Positions 7,100 to 12,460 of a stretch of 12,460 bases of DNA are shown piece after piece. Source of the DNA: CALIBK01 sp037444165 (lineage in GTDB: Bacteria; Desulfobacterota; BSN033; UBA1163); NCBI GenBank assembly GCA_037444165.1, contig JBBIMX010000070.1:1-12460 (forward strand), given 5' to 3'. The translations under genes and the position numbers were made by a program. The notes beneath the pieces are model-generated. The model did not search any database. It saw nothing but the letters and a program-made list of their open reading frames with translations, and had not been told where the DNA came from. The first letter of the stretch is position 1; each line of letters opens with the position of its first letter.

Positions 7100-7423
7100 A
7101 TGGAGAAGAAAGAGAAACCCTTGGAGAAGATGACGGCGAAGGAATTGAGAGAGATGGCTCTGGGATTGCCAGGGATTCAAGGGGTCCACGCGATGAAGAA
7201 GGAAGAACTGCTCAGGGCCATTCGGGCTGCCAAAGGACTCCCTGAACCGGAAGAAAAGCCCAGAAAAGAGAAAACGAAGATCACTGCAGCGGAATTGAAA
7301 AAGAGGATAAAAGAACTCAGAGCGAAAAGGGAAGAATGGATTCAACAGAGAAATTGGAGGATGGCGGAGATCCTGAAGAAAAGAATTGCTCGCCTTAAGA
7401 AAAAAACCCGAAGGGTTGCCTGA
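7100..7423 (+). CDS. Small basic protein with Rho-N-like and UVR-like segments
   Basis: A 107-aa cytoplasmic protein rich in Lys, Arg and Glu. Residues 11-42 (MTAKELREMALGLPGI, GVHAMKKEELLRAI) match the Rho N-terminal/SAP-like helix-extended-loop-helix pattern used for nucleic-acid binding. A charged linker leads to a helical C-terminus of about residues 62-107 (ELKKRIKELRAKREEW, MAEILKKRIARLKKKTRR), which resembles a UVR-type helical hairpin followed by a basic tail. The ATG has AGGAGG 7 nt upstream. The protein is too short to be Rho, and no ATPase motif exists. A nucleic-acid-binding accessory role is likely; its target is unknown. It lies 87 nt after GH57 and may be co-transcribed with it. 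Confidence 0.75.
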   Translation: MEKKEKPLEKMTAKELREMALGLPGIQGVHAMKKEELLRAIRAAKGLPEPEEKPRKEKTKITAAELKKRIKELRAKREEWIQQRNWRMAEILKKRIARLKKKTRRVA

Positions 7424-7438
7424 TCCTTAAAGCAAAGA

Positions 7439-7500
7439 GGCATAGGGGATGGAGGATAAGGCATAGCGGTTCAATCCATTCGCTTCGCTCTATGCCCTTT
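7439..7500 (+). repeat. REP-like GGCATAG repeats and hairpin between the Rho-N-like gene and GT2
   Basis: GGCATAG occurs at 7439-7445 and 7460-7466, and its complement CTATGCC at 7490-7496. The second copy can pair with the third element (7 bp, extended by CG/CG past a 2-nt bulge) to form a hairpin followed by CTTTATGATTTTTA. It may be a REP-like intergenic palindrome or a weak terminator for the upstream gene. Only this cluster is visible, so genome-wide repetition is untested. Confidence 0.45.
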
Positions 7501-7514
7501 ATGATTTTTATAAA

Positions 7515-8351
7515 GTGAAACCGAAGGTTTCCGTGATCATTCCTACCTATAATCGTCTTCCCATGGTCCAGGAAGCGGTGGAGTCCGTCCTGGCTCAAGA
7601 CTTCGAAGATTTTGAATTGATCGTCGTGGATGATGGCTCCACCGACGGGACAGCAGAGGTCATAAGAAAATATGGGGGGAGGGTCAGACTCATCGAACAT
7701 GCCCATAATCGAGGGGTAAGCGCGGCCAGAAACACGGGGATCCTTCACTCCCGGGGAAAATATATTGCCTTTCTGGATTCGGATGATCTATGGGTAAAGG
7801 GAAAGCTTAGGATTCAGGTCAACTTTTTAGATGAAAATCCTCAATACCTGCTCTGTTATACCGATGAGATCTGGATTCGTAAGGGGAAAAGGGTTAATCC
7901 GATGAAGAAGCATTCAAAATATTCGGGCTGGATCTTTGAAAAATGCCTTCCCCTGTGTATCATCAGTCCTTCCTCCGCGATGATGCGAAGGCCCCTCTTC
8001 CAAAAAGTGGGACTCTTTGATGAGGCTCTTCCTGTCTGTGAGGATTACGATTTTTGGCTCAGGGTATCGGTTCGATTTCCCATCTTTTTTATCAATAAAA
8101 AATTGATCATCAAGAGAGGGGGACACCCGGATCAGCTTTCCCATCGCTCCTGGGGAAATGATCGCTATCGGGTCATCGCCTTAGAAAAACTTCTTTCAGA
8201 ATATCCTCTGAAAGAGCAGGAGAGGGAGATGGTTCTCTCCGAAATGAAAAAGAAGTGCCAGATTCTTTCTAAAGGGTTTCTCAAGAGAGGAAATGAACTG
8301 GAGGGGAGATATTATCAGGAAGTGATGAGGCGATACGGGATAGAGATATGA
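7515..8351 (+). CDS. Family 2 glycosyltransferase (GT-A fold)
   Basis: A 278-aa soluble enzyme expected to transfer a sugar from a nucleotide-sugar donor to an unknown acceptor. Motifs are classical: SVIIPTYNR at the N-terminus (6-14), the nucleotide-binding VVDDGSTDGT (37-46), ARNTGI (71-76), metal-binding FLDSDD (86-91) and a CEDYDFWLR segment (175-183) with the putative catalytic acidic pair. There is no transmembrane segment. The start is a GTG at 7515, the only start codon before the SVIIPTYNR motif in this frame; no clear Shine-Dalgarno is visible. The stop overlaps the ParB-like start as ATGA, indicating translational coupling. Whether its product relates functionally to the next two genes is not evident; it could be a cell-envelope glycan gene that shares a transcript. 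Confidence 0.9.
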   Translation: MKPKVSVIIPTYNRLPMVQEAVESVLAQDFEDFELIVVDDGSTDGTAEVIRKYGGRVRLIEHAHNRGVSAARNTGILHSRGKYIAFLDSDDLWVKGKLRIQVNFLDENPQYLLCYTDEIWIRKGKRVNPMKKHSKYSGWIFEKCLPLCIISPSSAMMRRPLFQKVGLFDEALPVCEDYDFWLRVSVRFPIFFINKKLIIKRGGHPDQLSHRSWGNDRYRVIALEKLLSEYPLKEQEREMVLSEMKKKCQILSKGFLKRGNELEGRYYQEVMRRYGIEI

Positions 8352-9331
8352 AATCGGCCCAGAGGATTTCACTCGAAGAGATCGATTTTTCAGACGAGAC
8401 CTTCTCTGTCAATTTTAGGCCCGAGCTCGAGAGGCTTCGAACCTCCATCGGGAAGATTGGATTGATCCAACCTGTTCTGTTGAGGAGGAAACCAGGAGGA
8501 TACCAGATTGTTTGCGGGTTTAGAAGGTTGTGGGTGTTAAGGGAATTCGGTTGGCCGGATGTTTCTGCCATCGTCCTGGGAGAGGAAAAGGAGGACCTCC
8601 AATTATTTGAGATTTCTATTGAAGAGAATCTGACCACCCGGGGATTTAATCCTGTGGAGAAGGCGATTGTCATTGACAAATTCATCCATCAGTTTAAGAT
8701 AGAGCCCTCCAAGGTGATTCACACCTATCTTCCCCTTCTCTCCTTAGAACCCAATGAGAAGATATTGGGGACCTATCTTTCCCTGGCCCAGATGGAGGAA
8801 GAGGTGAAGGAATATGTATTAAAAGAGGAGGTGTCCCGAACCAATGTCCGAAAACTTTCTACCTTTTCCAAGGAGGATCGAAAGATTCTTATCCCCTTTC
8901 TTTCTTCTCTCAAGCTGGGGGAGAGTCGTTTAAGAGAACTCCTGAATCTCCTTGATGAGATTTCCCGCCGAGACCGAATCCGTGTCAGAGAGATTATTCG
9001 CCATCCAGAAATCCAGGGGATTCTTTCTCGAAGGGAACTGACTCCTTCTCAAAAGACAGAGCGGGTTAAGAAGGTCTTTCTTGAGCTTCGATATCCACGG
9101 CTCATAGGGCTTGAGAGAACGTTTGAGAAGAGACGAAAGGAGTTAAATCTTCCCTCCAACATCACTCTTTCCCATTCCCCTCATTTTGAGGAAAAGGAGT
9201 GGAGAATCGAATTCAGGTTTGCCACCTTAGAACAGTATCGCCGGGCCCTCTCTTTTCTCTCTCAACTGGCAGAGGAGAAAAAGTTTGAGGAGCTGATCAA
9301 AGAGGATTCGAACGGAGATCTTGGGAAGTGA
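8348..9331 (+). CDS. ParB-like N-terminal domain protein
   Basis: A 327-aa cytoplasmic protein with a ParB/Spo0J-type CTP-binding domain. The three signature boxes are present in modified form: SIGKIGLIQPVLLRR (33-47, box 1), CGFRRLWVL (56-64, equivalent of GERRxRA) and ENLTTRGFNPVEKA (93-106, equivalent of ENxxRxDLNPxEEA). Residues of about 125-220 form a helical region where ParB has its helix-turn-helix domain. The C-terminal 100 residues are charged and mixed alpha/beta and do not look like a ParB dimerisation zipper. No ParA neighbour is present, so a chromosome-partition role is doubtful. It overlaps the GT2 gene before it (ATGA) and the SPL-like gene after it (GTGA), so stoichiometric production with the radical SAM protein is likely. 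CTP binding and DNA binding are inferred from the family. Confidence 0.85.
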   Translation: MKSAQRISLEEIDFSDETFSVNFRPELERLRTSIGKIGLIQPVLLRRKPGGYQIVCGFRRLWVLREFGWPDVSAIVLGEEKEDLQLFEISIEENLTTRGFNPVEKAIVIDKFIHQFKIEPSKVIHTYLPLLSLEPNEKILGTYLSLAQMEEEVKEYVLKEEVSRTNVRKLSTFSKEDRKILIPFLSSLKLGESRLRELLNLLDEISRRDRIRVREIIRHPEIQGILSRRELTPSQKTERVKKVFLELRYPRLIGLERTFEKRRKELNLPSNITLSHSPHFEEKEWRIEFRFATLEQYRRALSFLSQLAEEKKFEELIKEDSNGDLGK

Positions 9332-10440
9332 TTCCTTTTCAAATTGAGCGAATCTATATCGATGAGAAGGCGGAGAAGGATTGGTTGACCCAAAAAATTC
9401 TTCAAGGTCTTTCTCATCTTCCGGTGGAGAGGGTTCGAGGAAAGAAGGAATTGATAAAAAAATTCCTCTCTTCCCCTGACCCCCTGACCGTAGGAAAGAG
9501 GCATCTGTTGATTACCCATGATTATGGAAGAAGGCTGAAACCTTGTCCGGGAACTTCCAATCACCTCTGTTGTGGGTATTATATCATTAATCCCATGACC
9601 AATTGTCCAATGGACTGCTCCTATTGTATCCTCCAGGAATACCTGAACAATCCCTTTTTAACCCTTTACACCAATCTGGATGATCTCCTTCAAGAGATCG
9701 ACCTTTTTTTATCGAATCAAGAAGAGAATTTTTTACGCCTCGGAACAGGAGAACTTTCCGATAGCTTGGCCCTCGAATCCATCTTTCCCATCTCCCAGAT
9801 CCTTATCCCTTTTTTTGCAGAAAGGGGGAAGGGGATTCTTGAACTCAAGACAAAATCTTCCAATGTGGATTGTCTTCTTCATTTAAATCACCGAGAAAGG
9901 ACAGTGGTATCCTGGTCTCTTAATCCTTCCCGAGTCATCGAAGAGGAAGAGAGGGGAACCGCTTCTTTAAAAGAGAGATTAGAGGCAGCTCGAAAATGTC
10001 AGGAGAGAGGCTACCCGTTGGGGTTTCATTTCGATCCCATCATTTTTGATCATGGATGGGAGAGGGAGTATGAAGAAACGATAAGGGCTCTTTTTAAAAC
10101 GATTGATCCAAAAAGGGTGGTCTGGATCAGCCTTGGAGGGTTTCGATATCCACCTAAATTGAAAGGAATTGTGGAGGAACGTTTTCGAGATACTCGAATC
10201 TTTTTAGGGGAATTATTTCCAGGAAAAGACTTCAAATTTCGTTATCTGAAAGAGATTCGAGTGGAGATCTACCAGAAGATGCTTGGATGGCTCCAGGCGG
10301 TTGACCCTGATCTTTTTGTCTATCTATGTATGGAGAGCCAGGAGGTATGGGAGAGGGTTTTTGGGTGGGCCCCAGAGGATAGGAGAGATTTGAACCGAAT
10401 ATTTGAAAGACGACTCAAGGCTTTTATTAGTAAATCCTAA
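9328..10440 (+). CDS. SPL-family radical SAM protein (spore photoproduct lyase-like)
   Basis: A 370-aa radical SAM enzyme. Cys93, Cys97 and Cys100 in CPMDCSYC form the CX3CX2C motif for the [4Fe-4S] cluster, followed by LQEYL as in the SplB family. Preceding it are THDYGRRLKPCPGT (63-76) and two adjacent Cys (81-82). Spore photoproduct lyase repairs the UV-induced thymine dimer of spores using an extra hydrogen-donor Cys (Cys141 in Bacillus subtilis). In the corresponding segment here, LRLGTGELSDSLALE (136-150), I see Glu-Leu-Ser-Asp and no Cys. The protein therefore belongs to the wider SPL-like group in non-sporulating bacteria, with unknown substrate. The GTG start overlaps the ParB-like stop (GTGA); GGAG lies about 12 nt upstream. 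No sporulation gene is visible. Confidence 0.88.
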   Translation: MIPFQIERIYIDEKAEKDWLTQKILQGLSHLPVERVRGKKELIKKFLSSPDPLTVGKRHLLITHDYGRRLKPCPGTSNHLCCGYYIINPMTNCPMDCSYCILQEYLNNPFLTLYTNLDDLLQEIDLFLSNQEENFLRLGTGELSDSLALESIFPISQILIPFFAERGKGILELKTKSSNVDCLLHLNHRERTVVSWSLNPSRVIEEEERGTASLKERLEAARKCQERGYPLGFHFDPIIFDHGWEREYEETIRALFKTIDPKRVVWISLGGFRYPPKLKGIVEERFRDTRIFLGELFPGKDFKFRYLKEIRVEIYQKMLGWLQAVDPDLFVYLCMESQEVWERVFGWAPEDRRDLNRIFERRLKAFISKS

Positions 10441-10455
10441 GCAGGAGGTGAAACG

Positions 10456-11259
10456 ATGAGGCTCAAAGGAAAGGTGACGATGATTACAGGTTCGACTCGG
10501 GGGTTGGGTAAAGAGTTTGCCATCGGCTTTGCCAAAGAAGGATCGGATATGGTGATACATGGAAGAAATATAGAGAAGGCAAAGGCTGTGGCTAAAGAGA
10601 TTGAGGAATTGGGGGTAAGAGCGAGGGCTGTGTCTGGAGATGTGTCCCTCTCTCGGGATGTAGAGCAAATGGTGGAAGAAGCGATTCAATCTTTTGGAAG
10701 GGTCGATATCCTGATCAACAATGCAGGAGTCAATCCTTTTATTCTTGAGGCGGAAAAGATTGGAGAGGAAGGATGGGATCAAGTGCTGGATGTGAATCTC
10801 AAAGGTGTCTTCCTTTGCTGTCAGGTTGTCGGGAAGAGGATGATTGCGCAGGGGGGAGGAAGGATTATCAATATCTCATCGGCTGCAGGGATACTCGGGG
10901 AGCAAGGTTTTCTGCCCTATTGTGTCAGTAAGGCAGGAGTGATCATGCTTACTCGGGTCCTCGCTTACGAATGGAGCCGTTATCATATCTTAGTCAATGC
11001 CATTGCTCCTGGAATTGTGGCAGGAGGAATGAATACGCCTATTCTCAAGAATGAGGCCCTGGTTTCTGGATTAACAAGACAGATTCCTCTAAAGAGGTTG
11101 GCTAAGCCCGAAGAGATTGTCAAGATCGCTTTATTTTTAGCTTCAGAGGATTCGAGTTACCTGAATGGGACAACCATCCTCGCTGATGGAGGAATGACCG
11201 GTTATCACCCAATAGGATTCATCGATTTAATCTCAGAGATGATGAAGAAAAGAGGGTAA
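10456..11259 (+). CDS. Short-chain dehydrogenase/reductase (FabG-like SDR)
   Basis: A 267-aa classical SDR using NAD(P)H to interconvert a ketone and an alcohol. It has the cofactor motif TGSTRGLG (11-18), NNAG (88-91), catalytic Asn114, Ser141/142 in INISSA, and the YCVSK pair Tyr155/Lys159. It ends with the usual substrate loop and a LNGTTILADGG C-terminal motif. An Arg/Asn after the second strand (HGRN, 35-38) suggests NADP preference, which is an inference. It is close to 3-oxoacyl-ACP reductase and gluconate-dehydrogenase-like SDRs; the substrate cannot be read from sequence. A strong AGGAGGTG Shine-Dalgarno sits 6 nt before the ATG, and the gap to the SPL-like gene is 15 nt, so it closes this operon. 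A 5-bp hairpin at 11252-11265 and a T8 run at 11285-11292 are poorly placed for a standard terminator. Confidence 0.9.
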   Translation: MRLKGKVTMITGSTRGLGKEFAIGFAKEGSDMVIHGRNIEKAKAVAKEIEELGVRARAVSGDVSLSRDVEQMVEEAIQSFGRVDILINNAGVNPFILEAEKIGEEGWDQVLDVNLKGVFLCCQVVGKRMIAQGGGRIINISSAAGILGEQGFLPYCVSKAGVIMLTRVLAYEWSRYHILVNAIAPGIVAGGMNTPILKNEALVSGLTRQIPLKRLAKPEEIVKIALFLASEDSSYLNGTTILADGGMTGYHPIGFIDLISEMMKKRG

Positions 11260-11337
11260 CCCCTCCCTGAAGATGTGAAAGTCCTTTTTTTTCGGCTGAA
11301 ACTGACCCACTCTGGATCAATAATCTTTCCCTACAAT

Positions 11338-11376
11338 GAAGAGGATCAAGATTAAAAGTATAACCCTATCCTCTTC
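11338..11376. repeat. 9-bp inverted repeat in the gap before the transposase remnant
   Basis: GAAGAGGAT (11338-11346) and ATCCTCTTC (11368-11376) are perfect complements separated by 21 nt. Nothing else in 11260-11430 looks coding. The repeat may belong to the decayed insertion element or be an operator; no T-tract follows it. Confidence 0.4.
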
Positions 11377-11430
11377 TCAATCCAAAAGGAACCACCATTA
11401 TTATTTTTGGTACCATTTTAATTATTACCT

Positions 11431-11700
11431 ACAACCAGCGATGATACATTCAGTCCAGAAGAGGTGGCCCTGGTTACAAGCAGCTGGTGGAGGTGGAGAG
11501 GGCCTTTAGGACTGACTCTGAAGACTACTTTAGAGCTTCGTCCCCTTTATCATCGAAAAGATGAGCGGATTCGGGCTCATTTGCTTCTCTGTTTCTTTGC
11601 CTTGCTTTTGGTCCGTATCTTAGAGAGACAAACGGGCCAGAGTTGGGATCATCTGCGCTCTGTTTTGGAGCGGATCCATCTCGGAGAATTTACCCCCTAA
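11431..11700 (+). pseudogene. C-terminal fragment of an IS1634/IS4-type transposase
   Basis: Only the last ~90 codons survive. In one frame, 11431-11472 reads as an SPEEVAL-containing segment. The frame then shifts, and 11475-11513 encodes YKQLVEVERAFRT. From 11518 the first frame resumes with LKTTLELRP, YHRKDERIRAH, LERQTGQSWDHL and ERIHLGEFTP. Together these match the DDE transposase C-terminus of IS1634-like elements, including the catalytic Glu in VERAFR followed by Lys seven residues on. The damage is a lost base near 11472-11474 and a tandem GACT duplication at 11510-11517. The two cancel, so the region also reads as one intact 78-codon ORF (11464-11700), which would give a scrambled middle. 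The N-terminal and central catalytic parts are missing, so it cannot be active. Confidence 0.85.
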
Positions 11701-11804
11701 CTAACCCATCAATATTATTAGACTATCTAAAATTAGTTTGACTACTACTGTCGAACTTGAGCTATAATTACCCTGAGAAAATATAATATTTTGGTTCGGT
11801 TTAA

Positions 11805-12374
11805 CTATTCTTGGAATTTTCCTATGTCTTCAGCTTTAATCGAAAGTATCTTCTTCCGATTCAATCTCCTTTTTGACTTTTTTACAAGTCTCCGAAATTT
11901 TCGAGGCACACTTTGTTCAAAAGCTTTTTTTGCATCAGACAATATGTCTCTTTGAAGGGGTGAAGAAAGATCCGCTGCCTGAACTACATTTTTAAACCTT
12001 TCTATCATAGATGTTGAAATCTGTAAAACTCCTGATGGTGGATCATAAAGTTCAAATACCATCTTCCAATAAATACTTGTAAGCTCAATGGCTTTAAAGA
12101 ATTTTTCCATATAGCCTGTAAAATATCTCTTAAATCTTTCCGATTCAAAACCTTCTGTTTTCAGCTCATCATAAGCAGTTTTATAAGGACCAATCCATTT
12201 AATTCCCCTGAGTATAACCAAAAGACCATCAATCCAATCTTCTATCTCATCTTCTTCTGGATAGACACCATGGGATTCAACGAATGCCCTCTGAATATAG
12301 TACCTGAACCAATCCGGTGCATTGCGAGTGCTTTGTGGATTTAGATCCACCCATAAATGGAATGATTTTTCCAT
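11805..12374 (-). CDS. Hypothetical protein, possibly 5'-truncated by the window edge
   Basis: I do not recognise this 189-aa protein. It is charged and helical, with aromatic-rich segments (WFRYYIQRAF, IYWKMVFELYD), an acidic stretch YPEEDEIEDWIDG and a very basic C-terminus (RKFRRLVKKSKRRLNRKK) that could bind nucleic acid. There is no signal peptide or membrane segment. The ATG at 12372-12374 has GAGGA 7 nt upstream and is the start given here. However, the frame stays open for 28 more codons to the edge at 12460, with coding-like residues (IHRECEIYQDVALFHELYP) and no alternative start, so the gene may begin outside the window. It is more AT-rich than the operon genes and converges on a transposase remnant, which suggests horizontal acquisition. 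A 15-nt AT palindrome at 11778-11792 follows its stop. Confidence 0.6.
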   Translation of the reverse strand: MEKSFHLWVDLNPQSTRNAPDWFRYYIQRAFVESHGVYPEEDEIEDWIDGLLVILRGIKWIGPYKTAYDELKTEGFESERFKRYFTGYMEKFFKAIELTSIYWKMVFELYDPPSGVLQISTSMIERFKNVVQAADLSSPLQRDILSDAKKAFEQSVPRKFRRLVKKSKRRLNRKKILSIKAEDIGKFQE

Positions 12375-12460
12375 AAAATCTTCCTCTGGATAAAGCTCAT
12401 GAAACAGGGCAACATCCTGATAGATTTCGCATTCGCGATGAATCCTTCTATTTTCTCCTC

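Noticed and set aside
8348..9331. Annotation as chromosome-partition protein ParB
   Set aside because: There is no parA neighbour, the signature boxes are modified and the C-terminus differs from the usual ParB dimerisation domain.
9328..10440. Annotation as a true spore photoproduct lyase (splB)
   Set aside because: The hydrogen-donor Cys appears to be absent and no sporulation genes are present; a family-level name is safer.
10324..10782. Minus-strand ORF of 152 codons across the SPL-like/SDR junction
   Set aside because: It is antisense to the SDR cofactor motif and the strong SDR Shine-Dalgarno; no motif or credible start is seen.
11252..11292. Rho-independent terminator after the SDR gene
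   Set aside because: The 5-bp hairpin overlaps the stop codon and the T8 run lies 20 nt further on, so the geometry does not fit.

Overview
The window suggests a Gram-negative, probably anaerobic bacterium of the Desulfobacterota (former Deltaproteobacteria) or a near relative. This rests on the tRNA-Leu–tig–clpP–clpX order, tRNA genes with encoded CCA, a small Rho-N-like protein, an SPL-family radical SAM protein without any visible sporulation genes, and Lys/Glu/Arg-rich proteins that use AGA and AGG freely. The assignment is an inference from gene content; no species is recognised.

Positions 1-1106 hold the 3' end of a tRNA-Lys(CTT) on the plus strand. Facing it is a minus-strand lipoprotein gene whose mature part is a tandem duplication of a ~100-residue domain, with its own clear promoter. 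A minus-strand terminator ends the unit to its right.

Positions 997-4684 form a minus-strand housekeeping unit, read right to left: tRNA-Leu(TAG), tig (trigger factor), clpP, clpX, tRNA-Val(TAC), tRNA-Asp(GTC), terminator. Trigger factor handles nascent chains and ClpXP degrades proteins. tig and clpP overlap by 4 bp, and a near-consensus promoter in the clpX–tRNA-Val gap gives the last two tRNAs their own start.

Positions 4568-4888 are a divergent intergenic region with a nested set of inverted repeats that I cannot assign to a known RNA class.

Positions 4889-11259 are plus-strand genes: a GH57 4-alpha-glucanotransferase-like enzyme, a small Rho-N/UVR-like basic protein, and then a tight cluster of family-2 glycosyltransferase, ParB-like CTPase-domain protein, SPL-like radical SAM protein and SDR oxidoreductase. 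The first three of that cluster are joined by 4-bp ATGA and GTGA overlaps, and the SDR follows after 15 bp with a strong Shine-Dalgarno. The translationally coupled ParB-like/SPL-like pair is the best candidate for an undescribed system. The radical SAM protein keeps the CX3CX2C cluster motif but, in my alignment from memory, lacks the hydrogen-donor cysteine of true spore photoproduct lyase.

Positions 11260-12460 look accessory: a decayed C-terminal fragment of an IS1634/IS4-type transposase carrying two compensating frameshifts, and a convergent, AT-rich hypothetical gene whose frame is still open at the window edge.
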